A stretch of 64,000 bases of DNA from Buxus sempervirens. Its lineage: Eukaryota > Streptophyta > Magnoliopsida > Buxales > Buxaceae. Under the pieces are notes generated by a model, which was not told where the DNA came from, ran no database searches, and saw only the letters and a program-made list of their open reading frames with translations. This document shows positions 1-9,380 of the stretch, in pieces (positions within the stretch are counted from its first letter, which is position 1; the number at the start of each line of letters is the position of its first letter). The stretch spans positions 30,432,766 through 30,496,765 of the forward strand of contig OX387184.1 in the NCBI GenBank assembly GCA_947561395.2, given 5' to 3'. The translations under genes were made by a program, and so were the position numbers.

Positions 1-96
1 GCCAATCTGTAACAGCCTGAACCTTGGCAGGATCCACTGCTATCCCCTCTCCAAAAATCACATGCCCTAGAAAGCTCACCTCTCTCAACCAGAACT
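1..96 (-). pseudogene. Reverse transcriptase fragment of element A, beyond the D insertion
   Basis: The complement encodes the part of a Ty3/gypsy reverse transcriptase that follows the catalytic box, readable as FLGHVI then [12 protein letters not shown]. It resumes exactly where the minus-strand frame at 6867-7307 stops: that frame ends in KFSKCQF and this one continues with W. The two parts are separated only by element D and its duplicated GAACT (92-96 and 6867-6871). The rest of this pol gene lies left of the window. Seen directly: the translation and the junction. Inferred: a single older gene split by insertion. Confidence 0.9.
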
Positions 97-1028
97 TGTA
101 AAATCCCTAATTTTCTGGAAAATTTAAAAACTTATTTTTCTTAGGGATTAAATTTAGGAAAATTTGTGTTTTGCAGAAAAGGGATTATGGGTAAATTCGG
201 AAATGTTGCTTGAGCATGTTGGAATATTTAAAAGTCAAAAAGGTATGAGAAATTCCATAATTGTAATTAGTAATATTATGCTTGGATGAGGTGGCAAGGA
301 AAAAATAAATAAATAAATAAATTAGTGGAGCTAACTTAATTTGAGCTGCTCATGTAGGGAGTTTGGTGTGGTGGCATATCAGCGGAAGATGTTTAAGTTG
401 CTGCTGGAGCGGCAACTATAAAAGCAGTCTTTAGAAGCTGCTGTTGTTTTGGCATTGTTGGAGTCGAGCCTGGAAATTCAGAGAGGAGTAGTGGAAGCTG
501 GGGAATTGCTGGAGCAGATCTGGAGGTGTGGAGTAACTTGAGTTTTGGTGCTGCCGAAGTCCTGTTCGAGAGAGAGAGCTGAGGAGATCAATTCGGCAGG
601 CATGGAATTCCTCTAGATGCTGCAAAAATCTGGAGAGGTTAATCTGGAGTTCAGGTAAGGAAGGGTTCAAGTGATGCTCATATGGATAATTTTATCAAGC
701 AAATATTTCATTGGAAGAGATCTGATCAAATTCTAAAAAATTTCAGATCTCTGTTGGTCGTTCAGTTTTGGAGACAAAGAAGTGGTCGAATACAAATTGA
801 GGAATTGAGGAATTATTGGAGATTTGGCCTGAGCATTTAAGGTAAGTAGCAGTTTTTCCTCTTCTGATTTTCGTATGATTGGGATTTTTAGCAAACTCTG
901 ATATTGTGGTTGTTAATAATAATTGAATGTCATGTTTCTTTCACTCTGATATAGATCCTGCGGTTTGTTATCTAACCCTCGGGTACGAGTTACGGTTCCA
1001 TTACGTAACCCGGATCTGGGGCGTTACA
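97..1028 (+). repeat. 5' LTR of element D
   Basis: It begins TGTAAAATCCC and ends GGGGCGTTACA, the same ends seen in the other chromovirus LTRs of this window. It contains a TATA-like box (417-424), two 5' splice-site-like sequences (about 658 and 842) and a short AAAT microsatellite near 300-322 whose copy number differs from that of the 3' LTR. Confidence 0.95.
417..424 (+). promoter_or_regulatory. TATA box of element D 5' LTR
   Basis: The sequence TATAAAAG lies in the middle of the LTR, as expected at the U3/R boundary, so transcription should start roughly 30 bp downstream. The same box is present in the 3' LTR near 6255. The start site itself is inferred. Confidence 0.7.
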
Positions 1029-1175
1029 GAGATGGTATCAGAGATATATCAGAGAATCTGATAAGAGACATGAATGAACACCTATAGGATGGCCTTGGGG
1101 TCGAGAGTACGTTAGATAGTACCCTAGGAATTTCTAGGGAGAGATCCTATTTGATTCGGTTTTGTTGTATTTCAG
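842..1175 (+). other. Predicted leader intron of element D (LTR to gag)
   Basis: A strong 5' splice site (G|GTAAGTAGCAG) at 842 lies inside the LTR. A strong 3' splice site (TTGTATTTCAG) ends at 1175, six bases before the ATG at 1182. Removing this 334-nt segment would delete the LTR end and the primer-binding site from the mRNA and join the leader to gag. This is a prediction from splice consensus; element A has the same acceptor spacing. Confidence 0.55.
1033..1043 (+). promoter_or_regulatory. Primer-binding site of element D (tRNA-iMet type)
   Basis: TGGTATCAGAG starts four bases after the 5' LTR end. It is the common plant LTR element primer site complementary to the 3' end of initiator methionine tRNA. 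Element A has the same motif at the same spacing. Confidence 0.88.
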
Positions 1176-1385
1176 TTGGACATGGTTGGCAGAGGACGAC
1201 CTGTTGCCCGAGCCCGTTCCCCTGCAGCTAGGCCGGTGGAGGATCATCAGGAGGAGGTACAGGAGCAGCCTCCATTCCTTGCTGAGGACCAACAGATACC
1301 ACATCCTTAGGCACCACCAGAGGCCCCACCTCAGAGAGGTGATGATATTTGGGCAGCTTTTGGGACTCTTACTCGACTCCTGTCT

Positions 1386-3215
1386 ATGGAGCGAGAGGAG
1401 CGGATGAGCCAGACTGGCAACGGGAATGGTCACAGGAATGGCAAAGGGCAAGGAGATAATCATAGGGGGCAGCAACAGCAGCACATGAGAGAGCTGGAGC
1501 AGTTCCAAAAGATGGGACCTCCTACCTTCACAGGAGTACCCGATCCATTAGAGGCTGAGCGATGGATTCAGAGGATCGAGAGGATCCTTGATGTCATGCA
1601 GTGCTCAGAGGGGAGCAGGGTGAGGATGGCCACCTTCATGATGGAGGGCGAGGCATATCATTGGTGGCAGAGTGTGCTACGTAGAGAGGCTCCAGGGACG
1701 CAGATGACATGGGTACAGTTCAGGGAGCTGTTTTACAGCCAATATTTCTCATCAGAGTTCCGCCTGTCTAAGGCGAGGGAGTTTATGCAGATATCTCAGG
1801 GGACTTCATCTGTTGCCCAATACGATGCCAGATTTGAGGAGCTGTCTCGCTTTGCTCCACATATAGTAGCAGTGGAGGAGCAGCGCATTGAGCACTTCGA
1901 GGAGGAGCTGAGGCCCGAGATCAAGGACAAGGTGTCCGTATTTTTGTGTACTCATTTTGAGGAGTTAGTCAGGAGGGCTGAGAGGGCTGAGAGACTTATC
2001 CGTACCAGCAGAGGGGATGCTAGCAGAGCACGGTTACCTCCCAGACAGAGTTATGAGCAGCGGGGTTTCCTTGGAAGGGACAAGAGGCCGAGGATTGAGG
2101 GTGCAGGACTGAGACAGATGGATGGTAGATGTGCCAGCTGTGGGAGATCACATATTCCCGGTCCTTGTATCGCACCGGTCGGTGCATGTTTTCGGTGTGG
2201 ACAGCAGGGACACCGGATAGCTGACTGCACTTATCCGTCCACATATCAGTCTTTACAGCCCGCGTATAGATCAGCACCACGGACTGAGACACAGGGACCA
2301 GCAGCTCCAGTTCCATATAGAATGCAGCCTCAGGGCACTCGAGTTGACAGATCTGTTTCGGCAGCTCCTACAGATAAGAGGCAGCAGGGTAGAGCTCCGC
2401 GAGGCCGAGGTGCGCCACCTAAGATTGGTCAGAGGCAGCCAGCACCAGTGACACAGGGGCAGGAGACCAGAGTTTATGCAGTGGGTGCTACTGAGGAGGA
2501 GGAGGAGCTTGAGCCTGATGCACCTCATTTGGTTGGAGGTATTATTTTTATTTCTGGTCGATCTGCAGTTTGTCTATTTGATTCTAGAGCGTCTATTTCT
2601 TTTATTACCCCGCATTGTGCATGTCGTATTGGATTGACACCGGATACATTAGAAACCACTATGACTGTGTACACACCTTTGGGGGAGACCTCTAGATTAC
2701 AAACTATATACCGAGATTGCATGATCAGACTAGGATCATTGGAGTTACCCGGGAGTCTGATGGCATTAGATTTTGGAGAGTTTGATGTTATTTTGGGGAT
2801 TGACTGGTTGTTTCGGCACCATGTGAGCATTGATTGCTTTAGGGGTACCATTACAGTGAGTTCTCCAGGGCAGCCTGTTTATTGTTTCAAGTGTGAGGGT
2901 TTGTCTAGCAGAGTGGAATTGGTGGCTTCTGTGTTGACAGAGGAACTGAAAGGAGACACTCCTAGCTTGACTGATGTGCCTATCGTCTGCGAGTATGCGG
3001 ATGTTTTTCCAGATGACTTGCCAGGATTACCACCACCTAGGGAGGTTGATTTTAGGATTCGACTCCTACCTGGCATGGCACCAGTATCTAGACCTCCATA
3101 TAGGATGTCTCAGCAAGAATATACTGAACTGAAGAAGCAAGTTGATGAGTTGCTTGAAAAAGGGTACATTAGACCGAGTGTTTCACCTTGGGGTGCACCG
3201 GTTCTCTTCGTATAG
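1386..3215 (+). CDS. Gag-protease region of element D
   Basis: The open frame starts at ATG 1386 and runs 609 codons to an in-frame TAG (3213-3215). The true gag start is more likely ATG 1182 in the same frame: its first residues, MVGRGR, resemble MAGRGR of element A, but a TAG at 1308-1310 interrupts that N-terminus. Visible domains are the retrotransposon gag core (AYHWWQSV and WVQFRELF near residues 90-115), a first CX2CX3HX4C finger, a canonical CX2CX4HX4C knuckle (2187-2228), and an aspartic protease (LFD...ASISFI then VILGIDWL). The usual Gly after the catalytic Asp-Ser is Arg here (DSR). The frame then enters the RT lead-in, SPWGAPVLFV. The product would package RNA and process the polyprotein in cytoplasmic particles. 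Confidence 0.9.
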   Translation: MEREERMSQTGNGNGHRNGKGQGDNHRGQQQQHMRELEQFQKMGPPTFTGVPDPLEAERWIQRIERILDVMQCSEGSRVRMATFMMEGEAYHWWQSVLRREAPGTQMTWVQFRELFYSQYFSSEFRLSKAREFMQISQGTSSVAQYDARFEELSRFAPHIVAVEEQRIEHFEEELRPEIKDKVSVFLCTHFEELVRRAERAERLIRTSRGDASRARLPPRQSYEQRGFLGRDKRPRIEGAGLRQMDGRCASCGRSHIPGPCIAPVGACFRCGQQGHRIADCTYPSTYQSLQPAYRSAPRTETQGPAAPVPYRMQPQGTRVDRSVSAAPTDKRQQGRAPRGRGAPPKIGQRQPAPVTQGQETRVYAVGATEEEEELEPDAPHLVGGIIFISGRSAVCLFDSRASISFITPHCACRIGLTPDTLETTMTVYTPLGETSRLQTIYRDCMIRLGSLELPGSLMALDFGEFDVILGIDWLFRHHVSIDCFRGTITVSSPGQPVYCFKCEGLSSRVELVASVLTEELKGDTPSLTDVPIVCEYADVFPDDLPGLPPPREVDFRIRLLPGMAPVSRPPYRMSQQEYTELKKQVDELLEKGYIRPSVSPWGAPVLFV

Positions 3216-5897
3216 AAGAAGGATGGATCTATGAGAATGTGTATAGATTATCATCGTCTGAATCAAGTGACAATCAAGAATAAGTACCCACTACCCCGGA
3301 TAGATGATTTATTTGATCAGTTGAGGGGAGCATCGTGGTTCTCAAAGATTGATTTGAGGTCGGGATACCACCAGCTGCGTGTCGCACCAGAGGATATAGA
3401 GAAGACAGCATTCCGTACGAGATATGGGCATTATGAGTTCTTAGTCATGCCATTTGGGCTGACTAATGCCCCTGCTGTTTTCATTGATCTCATGAACCGA
3501 GTGTTCCATCCCTACCTTGATAGTTTTTTAGTGGTTTTCATAGATGATATTCTAATTTATTCTCGGAGTAGAGATGAGCATGTCCAGCATCTTAGGACAG
3601 TGTTGCAGACTTTGAGAGATCATCACTTGTATGCCAAATTCAGCAAGTGTCAGTTCTGGTTACAGAAGATCTCATTTCTAGGACATGTTATTTCTGGAGA
3701 GGGTGTTGAGGTTGATCCATCTAAGGTCCAAGCAGTGACTGATTGGCCAAGACCCACTACAGTTACTGAGGTGCGTAGTTTCTTGGGTATGGCCGGATAT
3801 TATAGGAGATTTATTGAGAATTTCTCTAGATTAGCGGCTCCTATGTCAAATCTCACCAAGAAAGCAGTGAAGTTCATTTGGGATGACAGTTGTGAACAGA
3901 GTTTCCAAGAATTGAAGCGTCAATTGACTAAGGCTCTTGTTCTAATTATACCTTCAGTGAATGAGAATTTCTCTGTGTATTGTGATGCCTCTCGGGTTGG
4001 ATTGGGCTGTGTGTTGATGCAGCAGAGGAGAGTTGTAGCTTATGCATCACGATTGTTGCGTACTCATGAGAAGAACTATCCTACCCATGACTTAGAGTTG
4101 GCTGCTATAGTGTTCGCACTTAAGATATGGCGGCATTACTTATATGGGGTTCAGTTTGAGATCTTCTCTGATCATAAGAGTCTGAGATACATATTCTCAC
4201 AGAGAGATCTTAATATGAGGCAGAGGAGGTGGATGGATCTTCTGAAGGATTATGATTTTACACTTCAGTACCATCCGGGCAAGGCAAATGTAGTTGCCGA
4301 TGCCTTGAGTCGTAGAGGAGCATCTGAGGATCAGATATCCATGTTGTCTTCTTTTATGACCAGTCAGTGTAGTTTGGTGGATACTGTCAGAGATTGGCCA
4401 TGTGAGTTTGTATCTGAGGGAGTCGGTCGGATTTTAGCTCAAGTACATGTAGAGCCGGATTTGATCCAGTGCATTCGGGAGAGGCAGTTATCAGATACAG
4501 ATTTGAAGCATACCAAAGAGTTGGTAGAGAAAGGTGATGAGACTGCTAGAGAGTTTGAGTTCAGAGATGGTTTATTGAGGTTCAGGGGCAGGATTTGTAT
4601 ACTCGATGATGTAGAGATCCGCAGAGTCATACTGGATGAGAGCCATAAGTCCAGTTATGCAGTTCATCCTGGTAGTACCAAGATGTATAGAAATCTGAGG
4701 AATGTGTATTGGTGGTCAGGGATGAAGAAGGATGTAGCTGAGTATGTAGCTAGATGCTTGGTATGCCAGCAAGTAAAAGCAGAGCATCGTAGGCCTCCAG
4801 GGTTGCTACACTCATTGCCTGTTCCAGAGTGGAAGTGGGAACACATCACCATGGACTTCGTTTCTGGTTTGCCAGTTACACAAAAGAAGCATGATGCTAT
4901 ATGGGTGATAGTAGATCGGTTGACAAAATCAGCCCATTTCTTGCCTTATCATACCACACAAACCTTGGCATCTATGGTAGATATGTATATGCGGGAGATA
5001 GTTCGGTTGCATGGAGTTCCGGTATCGATTGTATCCGACCGAGATTCCCGTTTCACTTCACAGTTTTGGCAACGGTTCCAGGAGGCTTTGGGCACTAAAC
5101 TGTGTTTTAGCACAAGTTATCACCCACAGACGGATGGTCAGTCAGAGCGGACCATACAAATATTGGAGGACATGTTACGCTGTTGTGTATTAGATTGGAG
5201 TGGTAGTTGGAGCAGTCACCTACATTTGGTGGAGTTCGCTTATAATAACAGCTATCAGGCCAGTATACAGATGGCACCATTCGAAGCATTGTATGGTCGC
5301 ACATGTAGATCACCTGTTTGCTGGGAAGAGGTTGGTGAGAGGCAGTATTTAGGCCCTCAGATTGTGCAGGATAGTGTGGAGAAAGTGAACTTGATCAGGC
5401 AGAGGTTATTGACTGCTCAGAGCCGTCAAAAGAGTTATGCAGATGATAGGCGGCGTGACTTGGAATTTGAGGTCGGGGACCAAGTGTTTCTTAAGATATC
5501 ACCTTCGAAGGGTATTATGAGATTCCGGAAAAAGGGGAAGTTATCTCCAAGATTCATTGGGCCATTTGATATAGTAACGAAAGTGAATCCAGTTGCGTAT
5601 CGTCTAGCATTGCCTACACAATTGGGTAGAGTACATGACGTATTTCACATCTCTATGTTGAGACGATATATATCAGACCCGAGTCATGTGATTGATATTG
5701 AGCCCTTGGAGATTCGGGAGGACTTATCTTATGAGGAGGTTCCAGTTCAGATTCTGGATCGACGTGATCAAGTTCTGCGAACCAAAGTGATACCGTTGGT
5801 GAAGGTGTTATGGCAGAATCACTCGACCGAGGAGGCTACATGGGAGAGAGAGGATGAGATGAAGCGGAAGTACCCGAGCTTATTCATAGCGTCATGA
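3216..5897 (+). CDS. Pol of element D: RT, RNase H, integrase, chromodomain-like tail
   Basis: This is the same reading frame as gag-protease, separated by a single TAG; the first ATG is at 3231. Counting from that ATG, RT has the catalytic FIDD at residues 104-107. RNase H follows with YCDAS, LELAAIV and FSDHKSLRY. Integrase has an HHCC-type finger ending CLVCQQ and a DDE triad at D542, D603 and E639, with 35 residues between the last two. The C-terminal [14 protein letters not shown] is a chromodomain-like tail typical of Tekay/Del. No frameshift or other stop occurs in 2.68 kb. Expression needs readthrough of the TAG, internal initiation, or another active copy. Confidence 0.93.
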   Translation, partial: KKDGSMRMCIDYHRLNQVTIKNKYPLPRIDDLFDQLRGASWFSKIDLRSGYHQLRVAPEDIEKTAFRTRYGHYEFLVMPFGLTNAPAVFIDLMNRVFHPYLDSFLVVFIDDILIYSRSRDEHVQHLRTVLQTLRDHHLYAKFSKCQFWLQKISFLGHVISGEGVEVDPSKVQAVTDWPRPTTVTEVRSFLGMAGYYRRFIENFSRLAAPMSNLTKKAVKFIWDDSCEQSFQELKRQLTKALVLIIPSVNENFSVYCDASRVGLGCVLMQQRRVVAYASRLLRTHEKNYPTHDLELAAIVFALKIWRHYLYGVQFEIFSDHKSLRYIFSQRDLNMRQRRWMDLLKDYDFTLQYHPGKANVVADALSRRGASEDQISMLSSFMTSQCSLVDTVRDWPCEFVSEGVGRILAQVHVEPDLIQCIRERQLSDTDLKHTKELVEKGDETAREFEFRDGLLRFRGRICILDDVEIRRVILDESHKSSYAVHPGSTKMYRNLRNVYWWSGMKKDVAEYVARCLVCQQVKAEHRRPPGLLHSLPVPEWKWEHITMDFVSGLPVTQKKHDAIWVIVDRLTKSAHFLPYHTTQTLASMVDMYMREIVRLHGVPVSIVSDRDSRFTSQFWQRFQEALGTKLCFSTSYHPQTDGQSERTIQILEDMLRCCVLDWSGSWSSHLHLVEFAYNNSYQASIQMAPFEALYGRTCRSPVCWEEVGERQYLGPQIVQDSVEKVNLIRQRLLTAQSRQKSYADDRRRDLEFEVGDQVFLKISPSKGIMRFRKKGKLSPRFIGPFDIVTKVNPVAYRLALPTQLGRVHDVFHISMLRRYISDPSHVIDIEPLEIREDLSYEEVPVQILDRRDQVLRTKVIPLVKVLWQNHSTEEATWEREDEMKRKYPSLFIAS

Positions 5898-5925
5898 GGT
5901 AAATTTCGAGGACGAAATTTTTTGT

Positions 5926-5937
5926 AGGAGGGGAGGA
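5926..5937 (+). promoter_or_regulatory. Polypurine tract of element D
   Basis: The 12-base purine run AGGAGGGGAGGA lies directly against the TG start of the 3' LTR, the expected position of the plus-strand primer. Confidence 0.88.
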
Positions 5938-6866
5938 TGTAAAATTCCTAATTTTCTGGAAAATTTAAAAACTTATTTTTCTTAGGGATTAAATTTAGGA
6001 AAATTTGTGTTTTGCAGAAAAGGGATTATGGGTAAATTCGGAAATGTTGCTTGAGCATGTTGGAATATTTAAAAGTCAAAAAGGTATGAGAAATTCCATA
6101 TTTGTAATTAGTAATATTATGCTTGGATGAGGTGGCAAGGAAAAAAATAAATAAATAAATTAGTGGAGCTAACTTAATTTGAGCTGCTCATGTAGGGAGT
6201 TTGGTGTGGTGGCATATCAGCGGAAGATGTTTAAGTTGCTGCTGGAGCGGCAACTATAAAAGCAGTCTTTAGAAGCTGCTGTTGTTTTGGCATTGTTGGA
6301 GTCGAGCCTGGAAATTCAGAGAGGAGTAGTGGAAGCTGGGGAATTGCTGGAGCAGATCTGGAGGTGTGGAGTAACCTGAGTTTTGGTGCTGCCGAAGTCC
6401 TGTTCGAGAGAGAGAGCTGAGGAGATCAATTCGGCAGGCATGGAATTCCTCTAGATGCTGCAAAAATCTGGAGAGGTTAATCTGGAGTTCAGGTAAGGAA
6501 GGGTTCAAGTGATGCTCATATGGATAATTTTATCAAGCAAATATTTCATTGGAAGAGATCTGATCAAATTCTAAAAAATTTCAGATCTCTGTTGGTCGTT
6601 CAGTTTTGGAGACAAAGAAGTGGTCGAATACAAATTGAGGAATTGAGGAATTATTGGAGATTTGGCCTGAGCATTTAAGGTAAGTAGCAGTTTTTCCTCT
6701 TCTGATTTTCGTATGATTGGGATTTTTAGCAAACTCTGATATTGTGGTTGTTAATAATAATTGAATGTCATGTTTCTTTCACTCTGATATAGATCCTGCG
6801 GTTTGTTATCTAACCCTCGGGTACGAGTTACGGTTCCATTACGTAACCCGGATCTGGGGCGTTACA
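5938..6866 (+). repeat. 3' LTR of element D
   Basis: It is 929 bp and nearly identical to 97-1028. Differences seen are one T/C near the start, one A/T in the AATTCCATA(A/T)TTG segment, one T/C in GTAA(C/T)CTGAG or its partner, and a shorter AAAT run. It is followed by the target duplication GAACT. Confidence 0.95.
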
Positions 6867-7307
6867 GAACTGGCACTTGCTGAATTTTGCATACAGTTTG
6901 TGTTCTCTCAATGTCTGTAGTACCGTTTTGAAATGCTGAATATGATCCTCTCTACTCCGAGAATACACCAAAATGTCATCAATGAACACTACAACGAAAC
7001 TATCTAAGTGTGGATGAAAGACATGATTCATAAAATTCATGAAGGCCGTCGGGGAATTAGGTTGCCCGAATGGCATGACTAGGAACTCATGATGGCCATA
7101 TCGTGTGGGGAAAGCCGTCTTCTCAACATCTTCAGGTGCTACCCTCAATTGGTGATATCCCGATTTGAGATCAATCTTAGAAAACCATGATGCACCCCTC
7201 AACTGATCAAACAAATCATCAATCCATGGTAGTGGATACTTATTCTTAATGGTGACTTGATTCAGTTGTCTGTAATCTTTGCACATCCGCATCGACCTGT
7301 CCTTCTT
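6867..7307 (-). pseudogene. RT N-terminal part of element A
   Basis: The frame continues from the TAG at 7308-7310 with KKD and an ATG at 7292. It covers the RT fingers and palm: [19 protein letters not shown], a lead-in [11 protein letters not shown], and the catalytic [11 protein letters not shown]. It is cut after KFSKCQF by the D insertion. Residues are close to those of element D, which confirms the same lineage but a different family. Confidence 0.9.
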
Positions 7308-8729
7308 CTAGACAAACAGAACTGGTGCTCCCCATGGTGACACACTGGGTCTAATAAAACCCTTCTCTGTCAGCTCATCAAGTTGTTTCTTCATTTCTTG
7401 ATACTCAGGCTGTGACATCCTGTAGTGAGGTTTAGATACAGGTGCCGTGCCAGGTAGAAGTCGGATACTAAAGTCAACCTCTCGAGGTGGTGGTAAACCT
7501 GGCAAATCATCGGAGAAAACATCAGCAAACTCCCCTACAACTGACACACTCGATAGACTAAGTGCCTCAGCCACTGCCTCCTCAACCTCAATGGAAGCAA
7601 CCAAACTGATCCGTGTCTTCAACCCCTCACAACGGAAACAGTGCATTGGTTGGCCCGGTTGACTAACCATAACTGTACCTCGATGGCAGTCTATACTCAC
7701 ATGGTGTCTAAATAAACAATCAATGCCTAGGATCACATCAAACTCCCCAAATTTTAGCTTTATCAGATCCCCTGGTAACTCAAGACTACCCAATCGGATC
7801 ATACAACCTCTATATGCAATCTGAACTCTAGTGGTCTCGCCGAGTGGTGTGTGCAAAACCAATTCAGACTCAAGTGTAGTAGCAATCAATCCAATACGTT
7901 GTGCACAGAAAGGTGTAATAAAAGAACGAGATGCACTGGAATCAAATAAACATATAGTAGAGCGGCCATGTATAAAAAGAATACCTCCAACTAGCTGTGG
8001 GGCCCCTGGCTCCTCATATCGAGCCTCCTCAATATGCTCACCCTCTGGCTCCTCCTCCTGGGCGGCTACGGCATATACTCTTGTCTGCTGTCCCTGCTCA
8101 ACCCTCTGTGGTGCCTGCCTCCCCTGAAAGCCCCCTCTGCCTTGGCCTTGAGGCCTCTGTACCACTGGTGCGACTACTGCAGATCTATGAAGTGGAGGTC
8201 TATAAGCTGCCTCTACCGGTTGAGTCTCAATGGACGCGGTCGTAGGCATCTTCAACAAATGATACGTGGCTGGATGTGGGCACCCCGCCACTTGGTTACC
8301 CTGCTGGCCACATCGGAAACAAGCTCCCATCGGTGCTACACACAGCCCTGGCATATGGAATCGCCCACACCGAAAACAACCTCCAGAACTGCTCTGATCA
8401 CTTTGACCTCCAGATGGTCTAGCCCTCCAAGTGTTTGTCCTCTGTCTCTTGTCCCCATCTGGGACTCTCCACTGCTCCATGGGTCTAGTCTGGACTCTCC
8501 CAATACCTCTCTCAGCTCTGGTATCTCTCAACACTGAAATCATGCCTCGAATCTCGGGTCTCAAACCCTGCTCGAAGTGCTGAGTCCTCCTCTCCTCATC
8601 CTGTACCATGTGAGGAGCAAATCTCGACAAGGCGACATACCGAGCCTCGTACTGAGCTACTAACTGAGGCCCCTGGGTAAGGTCCATGAACTCCCGCTCC
8701 TTCTGTAACCTCACCTCGGACGAGAAGTA
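7308..8729 (-). pseudogene. Gag C-terminal half and protease of element A
   Basis: This frame lies between two in-frame TAG codons: the upstream one at 8730-8732 and its own end at 7308-7310. It has no ATG at its left edge, because the first codon sometimes called Met is GTG within gag. Visible are the end of the gag core, a CX2CX3HX4C finger (CFRCGRFHMPGLC), a second knuckle in which the His is Asn (CFRCGQQGNQVAGC), and a protease with DSS in place of the usual Asp-Ser/Thr-Gly (LFDSSASRSFI). VILGIDCLF follows, then SPWGAPVLFV and the TAG. The terminal TAG is at exactly the same codon as in element D. Confidence 0.9.
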
Positions 8730-9233
8730 CTACTCAAAGAAAGCTTGGCGAAACTGCACCCAGGACATCTGTACCCCCTCGGTCGTCCGTCTCCTCAAGG
8801 ACTGCCACCAATGCTGTGCCTCTCCCTCCAAGGTAAAGGCTGCCAGTCTCACTCTTCGTTCCTCCGGACAGTCCATAGTCTCAAAAATACGCTCTACTCT
8901 GGCCACCCAGCTCTCAACCTCCATCGGATCTGGCTCGCCATGGAATGGTGGTGTAGTCAACTTCCGGAACTGTTCAATGTCCCTCAAGGACAGCCCATCT
9001 CTATCTCCTCTCTGGTCCACAACTCCATGACCATTACGGTGGCCATTCCCATTTCCGTTATGAGTCATCCTCTCCTCTCTCTCCATGGTAAGGAGCTGAG
9101 TCAAAGTGCCAACAGTAGCCCAAATGTCAGCTGCAGGTGGTGGCACATCCCGTGGCTGCTCCTGGGGATGATCCTGTTGTACCTCCTCTTTTGGAGGATC
9201 AATTGTCCTTGCCCATCTACCTCGGCCTGCCAT
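8730..9233 (-). pseudogene. Gag N-terminal part of element A
   Basis: I chose ATG 9233-9231 because MAGRGR matches the N-terminus of D gag and a 3' splice site (TTTTGCAG) ends exactly 6 nt upstream, as in D. The frame holds a Gln/Pro-rich segment, DIWATVGTLTQLL, the repeated MEREERMTHNGNGNG segment and the gag core HWWQSLRR / WVQFRQAFF. A TAG at 8730-8732 stands where element D has a Gln codon (CAG). Confidence 0.88.
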
Positions 9234-9365
9234 GTATATCTGCAAAACATGTCATTGTATTAAATAGGAACTCTCTCTAACGTCAAAGTTCTATCTAACA
9301 AGCACACAACCCCCAATAGGTTTCTAAGGTTTTTTATTTAGGATTTAGTAATCCTAATATGAATT

Positions 9366-9376
9366 CTCTGATACCA
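9366..9376 (-). promoter_or_regulatory. Primer-binding site of element A (tRNA-iMet type)
   Basis: The complement reads TGGTATCAGAG four bases after the end of the LTR, the same spacing as in element D. The adjoining LTR end is mutated from the family's TTACA to TTATA. Confidence 0.82.
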
Positions 9377-9380
9377 TCTC

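Larger units (their letters stand above)
97..6866 (+). mobile_element. Element D: full-length young Ty3/gypsy (Tekay/Del-like chromovirus) LTR retrotransposon
   Basis: Two LTRs of 932 and 929 bp enclose a gag-pol unit on the plus strand. The element starts TG and ends CA, and the flanking target duplication GAACT (92-96, 6867-6871) is perfect. The LTRs differ by only about four substitutions and one 4-bp repeat change by eye, which indicates a recent insertion. A tRNA-iMet type primer site follows the 5' LTR and a purine tract precedes the 3' LTR. The order gag, protease, RT, RNase H, integrase and a chromodomain-like tail fits the Tekay/Del branch. The only visible defects are two in-frame UAG codons and an altered protease motif. 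Confidence 0.96.

Noticed and set aside
431-670. Antisense ORF of 79 codons in both D LTRs (also 6269-6508)
   Set aside because: Duplicated only because the LTR is duplicated; it lies across the predicted leader and has no recognisable family.
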